Shown in pieces: positions 1-8,951 of a DNA stretch of 64,000 nucleotides. The stretch covers positions 1-64,000 of the forward strand of contig NZ_JAAXCY010000005.1 in assembly GCF_014230465.1 (NCBI RefSeq), written 5' to 3'. Positions within the stretch are counted from its first letter, which is position 1, and each line of letters begins with the position of its first letter. This DNA comes from Pseudomonas cremoris (GTDB lineage: Bacteria > Pseudomonadota > Gammaproteobacteria > Pseudomonadales > Pseudomonadaceae). The notes under the pieces are model-generated. The model was not told where the DNA came from. It saw only the letters and a program-made list of their open reading frames with translations, and searched no databases. A program made the translations under genes and the position numbers.

Positions 1-283
1 TAAGCGCCCCGTTAAACCACGCTGGCCGAACGCAGGCTTGAATCCGTGGGTAACCCGGCAGGACGCCGGGTTAGCCGCGTTGGGCCAAGGATGGCCCATC
101 GCGGCGGCCCACGGATTCAAGCCGGAGTGAGGGCACACCGAGCCTAGGCGAGGTGCCGAGTGGTGGGGCAAGAGCCCTTTGGTTACTTTGGGCTGGGCCG
201 GCATTCCGGCTCTTTTCCAAAGTGACCCGCCGTGAGGGCGGAACCCATATCAGCCGTTACCTAAATAACGGATATGTACACCA
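1..283 (+). repeat. Copy A of a ~200-280 bp intergenic repeat
   Basis: This stretch holds no convincing gene. Its text recurs, diverged, at 15071-15282 (inverted), 15484-15670 and 62044-62219, with a fragment near 51631. Shared blocks are GGCGCCCCGTTAAACCACG, GAGTGGTGGGGC, GGCTGGGCCGGCATTCCGG and a tail CGGATATGTACACC. This copy has an extra internal hairpin-rich segment (about 25-125) that C and D lack; it includes GGCCAAGGATGGCCC and the inverted arms CTTGAATCCGTGGG and CCCACGGATTCAAG. No transposase is present, so it may be a non-autonomous repeat. The left end is cut by the window. Confidence 0.75.
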
Positions 284-306
284 AAACACCGACCCACCCC
301 GAACCC

Positions 307-1872
307 TCACACCTCCTGCAACCGAGCACTCCCACTCTCCACCACAAACTGCTTCAACGTCGAAACCGTAGCCCGAGGATCCAGCCGATCCGAAATCGCC
401 TGCATCCTCACCTCCAACCTCCCAGGTGTCAGGTCCAACGACAAATACCCCCTTGGCCGACTGTCATAAAACCGAATCTGCGGGTTGGCCGGCAAAATCG
501 ACTGTACCGCCTCATAACTCGGCCCATTCGACGTAATCGAGGTACCCACAAACTCTGCCGCCACCAATTTGGAATCCGGATCCTCCGGCCGTTCATACAA
601 ATGGTTGGCCCAAAACGAATGGTAATCCCCACTCAACACCACCGGATTAGCCACCCGACTGTCCCGCAAGTTCTCGATCAACCGCCCACGCGCCGCTTGG
701 AAGCCATCCCAACTGTCGGTCCAGTAACGCGCCCCATCGGTCCCCGGCCGCTCCGCACGCAACGGCGCCACCAACAGGTCCTGAGCGAGCAGGTTCCAGC
801 GGCTGTCACTGCGGCGCAAACCGTCATACAGCCAGCGCTCCTGCTCAAACCCCAACAGCGTGCGTTTGGGATCGGCGAGGTCCACGCAACTGCTCAACTC
901 CATATGACCCTTGCCGAAATTGGGTGCCTGGTAACACGGTTGGCGTGAGCGATACTGGCGGCCATCCAACACCGGGATCGCCGCCAGGTCACCATAGGTA
1001 AACCGCCGATAAATTCGCGGGCTGCCATTGCTGCCCAGGGGCGGGCGCCGCAGCGGCATGTTCTCCAGGAACGCCTGGTACGCTGCCGCCCGGCGTTGCT
1101 GGAACGCGGCAACGGTCACGCCCGGGTCCTTGGAGGAAACGCCGGAATAATCGTCCTGCACTTCATGGTCATCCCAGGTGGCAATCCACGGCGCGGCAGC
1201 GTGCAGTTGTTGCAGGTCCGGGTCGGTCTTGTGCAGTGCGTAGCGGTAACGGTAACCGGCCAGGTCCGTGGCCTCGGGTGCACCGTAGGAGCGGGCCAGG
1301 CCCTGTGTTCCAGGGGCGTTGGTGTATTCGTAGATGTAGTCACCGAGGAACAGCACCAGGTCGGGACGTTCATCGGCCATGTGCCGATAGGCGCTGAACA
1401 GCCCGCGCTCGTAATGGGCGCAGGAGGCAACGCCCAGGCGCAGGTGGTCGACCTTGGCGTTCAGCACCGGCAAGGTCAGCGCCCGGCCGGTGGGCCCGCG
1501 CTCGCCCAGGGCGATAAAGCGGTACCAGTATTCACGGCCCGGTTGCAGCCCTCGCAGTTCCACATGCACCGCGTGGCCGTTGATCGCCAGGGCCTGGGTG
1601 CGGCCGCGCTGGGCGATGCGCTGAAAGTGCTCATCCAGGCCCACTTCCCAGTCCACCGGGATGCTGGCGGGCAGGGCGTACTCGTTGCCGGGGAACAGCG
1701 GCAACGTGCTCAGGCGTGTCCAGATCACAAAACCATCGGGCCAGGGATCGCCACTGGCGACCCCCAGGGTGAAGGGCGTGGCCACGTTGGCCAAGGCGCT
1801 GCCGTAGCGCAATAACAAGGGCGCGCCCATCAGCAGGCCCAGCGCCTGGCGGCGGTTCAGGTCGAAAGTCAT
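307..1872 (-). CDS. PhoD-type alkaline phosphatase / phosphodiesterase, Tat-exported
   Basis: About 521 residues. The N-terminus has a twin-arginine-like signal (NRRQALGLLMG), so export folded through Tat to the periplasm is likely. PhoD-family motifs follow in order: GVASGDP near residue 38, VASCAHYERG near 150, a metal-site FLGDYIYEY near 177, WDDHE near 233 and SGDYHSFWANH near 415. PhoD enzymes are metal-dependent phosphomonoesterases/diesterases. An upstream GTG (1875) is possible, but the ATG at 1872 sits better behind AGGGACC. The gene begins 9 bp after the TonB receptor stop, so the two are probably co-transcribed: the receptor may import a phosphorylated compound or its product. Family call firm, substrate unknown. 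Confidence 0.88.
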   Translation of the reverse strand: MTFDLNRRQALGLLMGAPLLLRYGSALANVATPFTLGVASGDPWPDGFVIWTRLSTLPLFPGNEYALPASIPVDWEVGLDEHFQRIAQRGRTQALAINGHAVHVELRGLQPGREYWYRFIALGERGPTGRALTLPVLNAKVDHLRLGVASCAHYERGLFSAYRHMADERPDLVLFLGDYIYEYTNAPGTQGLARSYGAPEATDLAGYRYRYALHKTDPDLQQLHAAAPWIATWDDHEVQDDYSGVSSKDPGVTVAAFQQRRAAAYQAFLENMPLRRPPLGSNGSPRIYRRFTYGDLAAIPVLDGRQYRSRQPCYQAPNFGKGHMELSSCVDLADPKRTLLGFEQERWLYDGLRRSDSRWNLLAQDLLVAPLRAERPGTDGARYWTDSWDGFQAARGRLIENLRDSRVANPVVLSGDYHSFWANHLYERPEDPDSKLVAAEFVGTSITSNGPSYEAVQSILPANPQIRFYDSRPRGYLSLDLTPGRLEVRMQAISDRLDPRATVSTLKQFVVESGSARLQEV

Positions 1873-1881
1873 CACAGGTCC

Positions 1882-4152
1882 CTAGAATTTGTAGCTAGCC
1901 TGCACACCCACGGTGCGCGGGTCACCCGGTGTGGCGATTTGCGCGTTGGACAGGAACGAGCCGTGGTACAGGTCGTATTTGTTGTCGAACACGTTGCGTG
2001 CCCACAGTGCGCCGGACCAGTTGCTGCCCTTGGGCGTGATGCCCAGGCGCGCATTGGCCAGCCAGTAGGCCTGGGTGGTGGTGCCGTTGCTGCCGGTGAT
2101 GCGGTCGTGGAACGAGTAGTCGCTCTCGGCGCTGAAGGTAAAGCCGCCCACGTCCCACACGTACTGCAACTGGCCGCCGTAGCTGATTTTCGGGAAGTTG
2201 GTGAGGCTGGAGCCGGAGAAGTCGGTGTACACCGGGTAGGCGAACCCGACCGCGCGAGTGGCGGTGCTGTTCAGGCCTTGGTAGTCGATGTACTTGCCTT
2301 TCTTCGTGCCGAAGTATTGGCCCAGGGTCAGGCCCGACACCGGCTCCCACTGCAGTTCCAGTTCATAGCCGTAGATCTTCGACTTGGGAATATTCACCAG
2401 CCGACCCACGTTGCCCACCTGCTGGCTGATCCATACCTGGGACTGGTATTGCTGGTCGCGGTAATCGTAGTAGAACGCCGAACCGTTGAAGCGCAAGGTG
2501 TCGCTCAGGTCGCTCTTGAAGCCCACTTCATAGGCCAGCAGCTTCTCCGGTTTGACCGGCGCGATCTGCTCCGCGTAGCTGGAGTTGTAGGCGGTAAAGC
2601 CCCCGGATTTGATCCCGCGACTGACCGTGGAATACAGCAGGGTGGATGGGGTGAGTTGATACTCCAGGCCGAGTTTCCATGAGGTGGAGTTGCTGTCCAG
2701 GTCGCTGTCGGCCGCCGGGAAACTCAGTTGACCGAGGCTGTACACGCCGCTGTTGACCAGGATGCGCTGGGTGGCGAAGTCTTCCAGTTCGCGGTGTTCC
2801 TTCTCCTGGCGAATCCCGACGATCAGTTTCAAGTCGTCGGTGAGCCGGTAGTCGCCCTGGGCGAAGGCGCTGTAGGTGTTGGACTTCTGGGTGTAGGAGG
2901 TGTAGGTGCCGTAACCCAGGTTGGCGCTGAAGTCCGAGTAGAAGTTTTCGTCCAGGCGGTCTTGGGCGAAGTACAAGCCGGTCTGCCAGTTGAAGCGCTC
3001 GTTGTCGTGGGAGGCCAGGCGCAGTTCCTGGGAAAACACTTCGATCTTCGAATCGAAATATTCATCGGATTGCGGGATCACCGAGGCGTCCCAGTCAATG
3101 TATTCACGGCGCCGGAAACGGTCGGACGCGGTGATGCTGGTCACGCTCAAATGGTCATTCAGGTCGAACGTACCGGTGAGGGCGAAGCCGGTGTTGTCGT
3201 TGTCGCGATGGGGTTTGTCACCGACGGATAACCCGGTGATTTTGGCAAAGCCTGGGGTGAGGCCCCAACCGGTTTTCTTACCGTCGTTTTCCGGGCTGAT
3301 CGCGGAATAGGCAGCGCCGCGGGCGTTGGGTGTCAGGCCTTGGTAGAGGTACGAACCACGGCTGTCGGATTTGTCTTCGCCCGCATGCACGGTGAGGTTG
3401 AAGTTGATGTCCGGGGTGGCGTCCCAGTCGAACTGGCCGCGCAGCGAGGTGTTGTCCTTGTCCCCCAGGCTTTGCCCGGTGACGCGGTTTTCCTGCCAGG
3501 CGCCGCCTTGCTCGGTGATGAAGGCCAGGCGTGCGCGCAGGGTGTCGGTCAGCGGGCCGGAGAGGAAACCCTCGACGTTGCTGGCGTTGTACGAGCCGTA
3601 GCTGGTCGTCAGCCCGCCGTGGAACTCACGGGTGGGTTTGTTGGTGATGAAGTTGATCGCCCCGGCGGTGCTGTTGCGCCCGTACAGCGTGCCCTGTGGA
3701 CCGCGCAAAACTTCGACGCGCTCCAGGTCGAACAGTTGGCCCTGGGTCTGGATCGGGTAGGGTAGCGCCACTTGATCCAGGTACACACCCACGGTGGAGG
3801 TGTTGTTGCTGCCGTAATCCTTGAGCCCCACGCCACGTATGCGAAACAGCGGGTTGCCACCGCCGTACTGCGGCGCGATGTCCAGGTTGGGCACGTAGTT
3901 CTGCAGCTCATTGACGTTGGTCACGCCCTTGTTCTGCAAGTCTTGCCCGCTCAGGGCGGTGAGGGCGATGCCCACATCCTGGGCCGATTCTTCGTGCCGC
4001 TGGGCGGTCACCGTGACCTGGGGCAGCGCAGTGGTGGTCTGGGTTTCTGCCCCCAGTGCATCGCCGGCCAGCAGCGCCATCAGGGGCGCACTGGCAAGCA
4101 CGAAGGGGCGGGCGGGTTTGGTGTAGCGATGGTTGCGAAGCAGCGAGTGCAT
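1882..4152 (-). CDS. TonB-dependent outer-membrane receptor
   Basis: 756 residues with a signal peptide ending near residue 35, a TonB-box-like stretch around VTVTAQ, a plug domain (RIRGVGLKDYG, then VEVLRGPQGTLYGRNS and AGAINFITNKP around 100-165) and a long beta-barrel ending in the aromatic C-terminus ASYKF typical of outer-membrane proteins. The start is preceded by AAGGGACC. Such receptors import scarce ligands using TonB energy. A sigma-54-type promoter lies about 100 bp upstream (4256-4270), separating this gene and the PhoD gene behind it from the GntR gene. Ligand not identifiable; the neighbouring monooxygenase and PhoD protein suggest an organic sulfur or phosphorus compound rather than a siderophore. 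Confidence 0.9.
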   Translation of the reverse strand: MHSLLRNHRYTKPARPFVLASAPLMALLAGDALGAETQTTTALPQVTVTAQRHEESAQDVGIALTALSGQDLQNKGVTNVNELQNYVPNLDIAPQYGGGNPLFRIRGVGLKDYGSNNTSTVGVYLDQVALPYPIQTQGQLFDLERVEVLRGPQGTLYGRNSTAGAINFITNKPTREFHGGLTTSYGSYNASNVEGFLSGPLTDTLRARLAFITEQGGAWQENRVTGQSLGDKDNTSLRGQFDWDATPDINFNLTVHAGEDKSDSRGSYLYQGLTPNARGAAYSAISPENDGKKTGWGLTPGFAKITGLSVGDKPHRDNDNTGFALTGTFDLNDHLSVTSITASDRFRRREYIDWDASVIPQSDEYFDSKIEVFSQELRLASHDNERFNWQTGLYFAQDRLDENFYSDFSANLGYGTYTSYTQKSNTYSAFAQGDYRLTDDLKLIVGIRQEKEHRELEDFATQRILVNSGVYSLGQLSFPAADSDLDSNSTSWKLGLEYQLTPSTLLYSTVSRGIKSGGFTAYNSSYAEQIAPVKPEKLLAYEVGFKSDLSDTLRFNGSAFYYDYRDQQYQSQVWISQQVGNVGRLVNIPKSKIYGYELELQWEPVSGLTLGQYFGTKKGKYIDYQGLNSTATRAVGFAYPVYTDFSGSSLTNFPKISYGGQLQYVWDVGGFTFSAESDYSFHDRITGSNGTTTQAYWLANARLGITPKGSNWSGALWARNVFDNKYDLYHGSFLSNAQIATPGDPRTVGVQASYKF

Positions 4153-4255
4153 GGCAAGGTCCCTTAAGAAATTCCATTCTTGGGCGCGGGGCAGGCGGTA
4201 TGCCGTCCCATCGCGCAGGGGCCGCTCTTTGAAGAGTAAGCTGGGAGGATTGATA

Positions 4256-4270
4256 GCAAGCTATATGCCA
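4256..4270 (-). promoter_or_regulatory. Predicted sigma-54 promoter for the TonB receptor gene
   Basis: Read on the minus strand the bases are TGGCATATAGCTTGC. GG and GC are exactly ten bases apart and both the -24 (TGGCA) and -12 (TTGC) elements match the RpoN consensus. The predicted start of transcription would be near 4245, about 90 bp before the ATG at 4152. Part of a set of five such sites in this window. No activator site was identified. Confidence 0.6.
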
Positions 4271-4416
4271 TCATTTTGTCATAATTAAGTGATTGAAATT
4301 ATTAGGGTATTTTTTAGGTGGTGGCCGCTTGCGTTGTTTATGCAACAGAACGGCGGCAGGTTGTTACGCAAGCAACAGCCGGTTTGCGTGAGCCCAATCA
4401 CAGCGTAAAGCTGACC

Positions 4417-5151
4417 TCACCGCGTTCCCGGATACCGCGTCTCCATCACGATCGACAACGCATCCGGTCGCCAGAATTCCTGGTCGAATTCCACCGCTTG
4501 GTTGTCCTCGCCGAAGTTCAAGCGTTCCAGGTACACGCTGGTGGAGCCCGGCGACAGTTGCAGTAACTCGGCTTGTTCTTCGTTCACCGTGCCGATGTGC
4601 ATCTCCAGCTCACACCGCGACTGCACCCGCGCAAAACGCTCGCGCAGCAGTTGGGTCAGCGAGGTATTGAGGTCGGCTTCCAGCAGGCCAGGGCACCAAC
4701 TGGCGAGCAACGCGTTGAACTCCAGCAGCACCGGGCGGCGGTCGATCCAGCGGCGGCGTTGCAGGAAGAACACCGGCTCGTCCGCCGAGGCCAGGCCCAT
4801 GCGCTTGGCCAGCCAGGGGCCGGCGGGGCGCAGTTCGGCGTGCAGGCATTCGGTGCGCGGGGTGCGGCCCTGGGCGCTGACGTAATCCATGAAGCCGCTG
4901 ATACGCGTGGGGTCGTAGCGGATGCGTTGAGGGCTGACGAACCAGCCCCGGCGGTTTTCGCGGTACACCAGGCCTTCGGCTTCCAGTTGCTGCAACGCTT
5001 GGCGCAGGGTGACGCGGGTGCAGCCGAAGCGTTCGATCATGTCCCGTTCGGAGGGGAATTTCTCATCGGCCTGGGGCACGCCTGCGGCGATGTCATGGGC
5101 GATCTGTTCGCGGATGCGCTGGTAGTGCGGGGAAATGGGGTCGAAAGGCAT
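4417..5151 (-). CDS. GntR-family regulator with UTRA effector domain (HutC/PhnF type)
   Basis: 244 residues. The N-terminal winged helix-turn-helix (about 8-75) shows FPSERDMIERFGCTRVTLRQ and LEAEGLVYRENRRGWFV, diagnostic for GntR. A UTRA ligand-binding domain follows (about 90-240), typified by VFFLQRRRWIDRRPVLLE and VYLERLNFGEDNQ. UTRA regulators are usually repressors released by a substrate of the adjacent pathway. It lies between the monooxygenase and the receptor, so it probably controls this cluster. Relatives of the PhnF/YvoA kind bind sites close to TGGTMTAKACCA; a perfect TGGTATATACCA occurs at 15019-15030, upstream of the THI5-like gene. That link is inference. Confidence 0.88.
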   Translation of the reverse strand: MPFDPISPHYQRIREQIAHDIAAGVPQADEKFPSERDMIERFGCTRVTLRQALQQLEAEGLVYRENRRGWFVSPQRIRYDPTRISGFMDYVSAQGRTPRTECLHAELRPAGPWLAKRMGLASADEPVFFLQRRRWIDRRPVLLEFNALLASWCPGLLEADLNTSLTQLLRERFARVQSRCELEMHIGTVNEEQAELLQLSPGSTSVYLERLNFGEDNQAVEFDQEFWRPDALSIVMETRYPGTR

Positions 5152-5232
5152 CCTGGGGTTCCGTGTGCAGGCATGACGTGGGGGTGACTCTACCGTTCCT
5201 GTTGGCGCAGGTCACCTTCTCCCACGCAGGGG

Positions 5233-6606
5233 CTATGCAAAGCGGAATGACGCGCCATGGGCCGAGGCCGGCAACCGGTCACTGCCATCGGCGCGCAGGC
5301 GCGAGCGCAAGGTGCCGCTTTGCGCCGTGGTGCGGTACAGGCCACGTTTTTGCAGGGCCGGGATCACCAGTTCGACAAAGTCGTTCAAGGAGCCTGGACT
5401 GATCAGCGGGTTGAGCATGTAGCCGCTGGTGCCGGAGATGCGGGCGTGCTCCTCGATCTTTTCCGCGATCTGCTCCGGGGTGCCCACCAGGATCAGGTCG
5501 CTGCCCCGGGTGACATTGGCGAAGCGTTGGCGCACCTCGCCGGCAGTGAGCGGCTTGCCGCTGCCATCGGGCTTCATGATGTAGGAGGTCATGCCTTCGG
5601 TGTGGGTCGACAGCGCCTCGTTGTCGGCATAGCGGTTGATGTCGATGCCGGTGTCACCGGCGTAGCTCACCAACTGCGCTTGCAGGTGATAGTTGCTTTG
5701 CAGGGTGTCGTATTTTTTCTGCGCCTCGATGGCCGTGGGAGCAGTGACGATGCGCAACACGGTCAGCGATTTCACGTCGGCCGCCTGACGGCCTCGGGCC
5801 TCGGCCTGGCGCCAGATATCTTCCAGGCCCTGGCGGATTTCCAGCGGGTTGGACTTGGCGATAAACACCAACTCCGCGTGCTTGGCGGCGAATTGTCGAC
5901 CACGCCCCGACCAACCGGCCTGGATCAGCAACGGCGTGCGTTGCGGCGACGGCGACGTGAGGTGCGGCCCGGCCACCCGGTAATGTTCACCGGCATGCTG
6001 GATAGGCCGCACGCGCGCGCCGTCCGCGTAGGTGTGCGCGAGTTTGTCGGCGATCACTGCATCATCGGCCCAGCTGCCTTCCCAGAGCTTGTACACCACG
6101 TCGAGAAACTCTTCGGCGCGCTCATAACGGTCGTCGTGCTTGATCATCTGCTCCAGGCCGAAATTGCGCGCAGCACTGGACAGGTACGAGGTGACGATGT
6201 TCCAGCCGATGCGCCCGTCCGACAGGTGATCGAGGGTGCTGAAACGCCGGGCGTGGGTGAACGGGTGTTCGTAGGTGGTGGTGACGGTGACGCCAAACGC
6301 GAGTTTTTCGGTGAGGGCCACCAGCGCTGGAATAATCGTCAGCGGGTCATTGGCCGGGGCTTCCACCGCCCATTTCAACGCCATGGCTTCGGAGCCGCCG
6401 AACACATCGTAAAAGCCCAGCACGTCGCCAAAGAACATCAGGTCGAGGTTGGCTTCATCTGCCGTGCGGGCCAGGTTCGACCAGTATTTGAGGGTATTGA
6501 TGCCCAGCCGCTCATCCGCCGGGTGGGTCCACAGGCTGGGCGCTCCGCCGCAGCCGACGCTGGCTTGTTCATAAAGGCCGAATAACAACGGGGTGGGATC
6601 GGACAT
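5233..6606 (-). CDS. NtaA/SnaA/DszA-family flavin-dependent monooxygenase
   Basis: 457 residues of the bacterial luciferase superfamily, NtaA/SnaA/DszA branch. Seen: a TIM-barrel N-terminus (MFFGDVLGFYDVFGG), the family-typical HARRFSTLDHLSDGRIGWN around 117-135, RYERAEEFLDVVYKLW and the C-terminal IAEKIEEHARISGTSGYML. These enzymes use FMNH2 supplied by a separate reductase to oxidise compounds such as nitrilotriacetate or dibenzothiophene sulfone, so the product is likely cleavage of a C-N or C-S bond. No flavin reductase gene is visible nearby. It follows the ABC permease by 27 bp, so the imported ligand is probably its substrate. The C-terminal tail (last ~25 residues) is rich in Arg/Ala/Ser and looks unconserved. 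Confidence 0.88.
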   Translation of the reverse strand: MSDPTPLLFGLYEQASVGCGGAPSLWTHPADERLGINTLKYWSNLARTADEANLDLMFFGDVLGFYDVFGGSEAMALKWAVEAPANDPLTIIPALVALTEKLAFGVTVTTTYEHPFTHARRFSTLDHLSDGRIGWNIVTSYLSSAARNFGLEQMIKHDDRYERAEEFLDVVYKLWEGSWADDAVIADKLAHTYADGARVRPIQHAGEHYRVAGPHLTSPSPQRTPLLIQAGWSGRGRQFAAKHAELVFIAKSNPLEIRQGLEDIWRQAEARGRQAADVKSLTVLRIVTAPTAIEAQKKYDTLQSNYHLQAQLVSYAGDTGIDINRYADNEALSTHTEGMTSYIMKPDGSGKPLTAGEVRQRFANVTRGSDLILVGTPEQIAEKIEEHARISGTSGYMLNPLISPGSLNDFVELVIPALQKRGLYRTTAQSGTLRSRLRADGSDRLPASAHGASFRFA

Positions 6607-6633
6607 GGTGCTTCCTGCAGGTAAAAAATAGGG

Positions 6634-7464
6634 CTAGCGCCCGTGGAGATAAGCCTTGCCGTAGTGCCGCTCCAGCCGGGCCTGGATCAGTTCCAGGCCG
6701 ATCGACAGCAACCAGTAGATGACGGCAGCGGTGGTGAGCATTTCGATATAGCGGTAAGACGAGCGGCCATAGGATTGCGCCAAAAACATTACTTCCCACA
6801 CGCCCATCACCGATACCAGGGAGGAGTCCTTGAGCATCGAGATGAACTGGCTGGTGGTGGGCGGGATGATGGTGCGCATGGCCTGGGGCAGGACGATCTG
6901 CCAGAAGGTCACCGCCCGGCCCATGCCGAGAGCGGCGGCTGCGTTGCGTTGGCCCTGGGACACACCCAGGATGCCGGCGCGGAAGATCTCGCTGAGGTAC
7001 GCGCCGTAGTTCAGCGACAACGCGATGATCCCGGCACTGATGGCGCCCGGCACCACCCCCAATTGAGGCAGGCCCAGGTAGATCAGCAAGATCTGGATCA
7101 GCAGTGGCGTGCCGCGAAAAAACGAGGCGTAGAAGCTGGCGATACCGAACGCCACCGCGCTGCTCGACAACCGCGCCAGGGCGGTGGCAAAACCCAGCGC
7201 CACCGACAGCCAGATCGAGCAGAAGCACAGGAACAGCGTCAGCGCCGCGCCCTGCAGGAAACCCTGGGGCGACAGGTGCAGCCCCACCAGGTTTTGCCAC
7301 TTGGCGGCGACGATGGCGAACTGCAGGTCGAAGCTCATGAACAGGCCGGCGAACAGGCACAGCATCACGCCCCAGGTCAGCCACAGGCGTACTTTGAACG
7401 ACAGCAGCGTGCGCTTGACCGGTGGTGGTTTCACAACGGCGGGTGGGGTCGGGAATACACTCAT
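6634..7464 (-). CDS. Polar amino acid-type ABC transporter permease
   Basis: 276 residues. A hydrophobic segment near residues 25-45 precedes a HisM/GlnP-type core with an EAA-like loop (LSNYGAYLSEIFRAGILGVSQ-like region, then QRNAAAALGMGR and WQIVLPQAMRTIIPP). I use the ATG at 7464 because it overlaps the stop of the binding-protein gene as ATGA, implying translational coupling; a longer reading from 7488 would run deeper into that gene. Together with the upstream binding protein it forms an inner-membrane importer. No ATPase gene is present in this cluster, so it must borrow one, possibly the ATPase at 21585-22331 or another in the genome. Confidence 0.9.
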   Translation of the reverse strand: MSVFPTPPAVVKPPPVKRTLLSFKVRLWLTWGVMLCLFAGLFMSFDLQFAIVAAKWQNLVGLHLSPQGFLQGAALTLFLCFCSIWLSVALGFATALARLSSSAVAFGIASFYASFFRGTPLLIQILLIYLGLPQLGVVPGAISAGIIALSLNYGAYLSEIFRAGILGVSQGQRNAAAALGMGRAVTFWQIVLPQAMRTIIPPTTSQFISMLKDSSLVSVMGVWEVMFLAQSYGRSSYRYIEMLTTAAVIYWLLSIGLELIQARLERHYGKAYLHGR

Positions 7465-8279
7465 TGGGTAATGTCTGAGCCGATCCATTTTTGGGAGATC
7501 TTCGCCAGCGTGCCATCACTTTTCAGCTCGGCGAGGATCTGGGTCAGCTTGGCATCCCACGCCGGATCGCCTTTCTCGGTGGCCACCACATTGGGCTCGG
7601 CGTACAGCACGTCACCGGTGATCTTGAAGCGCGGGTCGTGGTCAATGCGTTCCTTGGCGGTGACCAGGTTGGTGACCATGGCATCCAGGCGTTTGCCGGT
7701 GCCCAGGGCCAGGTCCTGGAAGGCGATGATCTCGTTGTCGTAGGGTACGGCCTGAACGGCCTTGAACGGGTAGTCGATGGGCTTGCTGGCGCCTTCGATC
7801 ACCAGGTCCTTGGCCAGGTAGGCTTCGTAGGTGGATGCACTGCCTACACCGACTTTTTTACCGGTCAGGTCGGCTGCCGACTGGATGCTGTTGTCGGTTG
7901 CATTGACCACCACCACGGCAGGCGAGGCGTAGTACTCGACCGGGAAATTGAACACCTGGCCGCGTGCTGCGCTAGGCGTCATGGAGCAGATGCACACATC
8001 GTAACGGCCACTCCAACGACCGGCGGCGATGACTTCCCAGGAGGGAGTTTCCAGTTTGAGTTTCACGCCGAGTTTGTCGGCCACGGCCTTGGTGACATCT
8101 ACGTCAAAACCGTCCAGCTGGTTCTGTTCGTTGAGGAAGGAGAACGGTGGGTAGTTCTCCATCAACACGCCCACCAACTGCTTGGATTGGGTGATGCGGT
8201 CCAGGGTTTGCCCGGCTAACACGGCCGGGCTGGCCAGGAGAAGGGTGACGCTGAGGGCGGCGGCAGTGCGTAAGTTCAT
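7461..8279 (-). CDS. Periplasmic substrate-binding protein of an ABC importer (family 3)
   Basis: 272 residues from the ATG at 8279, which begins a clear signal peptide (AALSVTLLLASPAVLAG). The upstream in-frame reading to 8522 lies inside the pnuC gene and is not credible. The mature protein is a family-3 (amino acid/opine type) binding protein: LVGVLMENYPPFSFLNEQ, LDGFDVDVTKAVADKLGVK, GKKVGVGSASTYEAYL and DGTLAKISQKWIG. First gene of a minus-strand unit with permease and monooxygenase. A 17 bp perfect dyad lies 51 bp upstream (8331-8347). Ligand not deducible. Confidence 0.92.
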   Translation of the reverse strand: MNLRTAAALSVTLLLASPAVLAGQTLDRITQSKQLVGVLMENYPPFSFLNEQNQLDGFDVDVTKAVADKLGVKLKLETPSWEVIAAGRWSGRYDVCICSMTPSAARGQVFNFPVEYYASPAVVVVNATDNSIQSAADLTGKKVGVGSASTYEAYLAKDLVIEGASKPIDYPFKAVQAVPYDNEIIAFQDLALGTGKRLDAMVTNLVTAKERIDHDPRFKITGDVLYAEPNVVATEKGDPAWDAKLTQILAELKSDGTLAKISQKWIGSDITQ

Positions 8280-8330
8280 AAAAGCATCCAAGCGAGTTTT
8301 TTTATATTTAAACGCGATAGATGCCCTAAT

Positions 8331-8347
8331 GTTTAATGATATTAAAC
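8331..8347. promoter_or_regulatory. 17 bp perfect palindrome, candidate operator
   Basis: GTTTAATGATATTAAAC: two 7-base arms around GAT. It sits 51-68 bp upstream of the binding-protein start and overlaps the stop codon of pnuC, in an AT-rich gap otherwise unlike the surrounding coding DNA. Position fits an operator over the promoter of the 8279-to-5233 unit. No regulator can be assigned. Confidence 0.4.
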
Positions 8348-8935
8348 GCTGTAAACCGACGCTTTGGTTATATGTTCCTGTTGGTGCAAATCCCGTTGCC
8401 AGGCGCGCAAACCATAGGCCGCCAGCACCACGAAGCCGGCGTACAGCGCGGCGGTCAGCTGCAGGTCTTTGTACAGGAACAGGCCCACATACGCCGCGTC
8501 CAGCACGATCCACAACCACCAACTGACCACGTATTTACGCGCAGCCCATAGGCTGGCGACCAGGCTGAACGCGGTGAGCAACGAGTCCAGCCACGGTAGG
8601 GCCGCGTCGGTGAAATGGTGCATCACCGCCCCCAGCGCCACGGCGCCGATCAACCCTGCGAGCAAGTGACGCCAGGCCTCTTGCAACGGCAGGCGTTCCA
8701 CCCGTACTTTGCCGGCCTCCACGCGCCCGGTGCTCCAGCGCCACCAGCCGTAGCCCTGCAGCGCGGCGAAGACCAGTTGCAGCAGCATGTCCGAATACAG
8801 CTTTACGTCGAAGAAGATCCAGGCATACAGCAACACCGCAACCACGCTGACCGGCCAGCACCAGCGCACGCGTTGCGCGGTGAGCCAGACCCCGGCGATG
8901 TTGAAGAACACGGCGACAATTTCCAGTGGCGACAT
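8342..8935 (-). CDS. pnuC: PnuC-family vitamin transporter (nicotinamide riboside or thiamine type)
   Basis: 197 residues, almost entirely membrane-embedded, close to the usual PnuC length. PnuC hallmarks are visible: LQGYGWWRWSTG near residues 59-70 and a C-terminal WWLWIVLDAAY followed by LFLYKDLQLTAALYAGFVV and AAYGLRAWQ. Where many PnuC proteins have Asn after the W..W pair, this one has Asp, which may bear on substrate. PnuC proteins are facilitators that depend on intracellular phosphorylation; relatives carry nicotinamide riboside (PnuC) or thiamine (PnuT). It follows the phosphatase gene by 16 bp. The neighbouring phosphatase, TBDR and kinase favour salvage of a phosphorylated vitamin. 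Confidence 0.87.
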   Translation of the reverse strand: MSPLEIVAVFFNIAGVWLTAQRVRWCWPVSVVAVLLYAWIFFDVKLYSDMLLQLVFAALQGYGWWRWSTGRVEAGKVRVERLPLQEAWRHLLAGLIGAVALGAVMHHFTDAALPWLDSLLTAFSLVASLWAARKYVVSWWLWIVLDAAYVGLFLYKDLQLTAALYAGFVVLAAYGLRAWQRDLHQQEHITKASVYSV

Positions 8936-8951
8936 AGGGTTCTCTCAAGAA

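Noticed and set aside
153..371. Small frames inside the large intergenic repeat
   Set aside because: They occur only as by-products of the repeat, are not conserved between copies and have no start signals.
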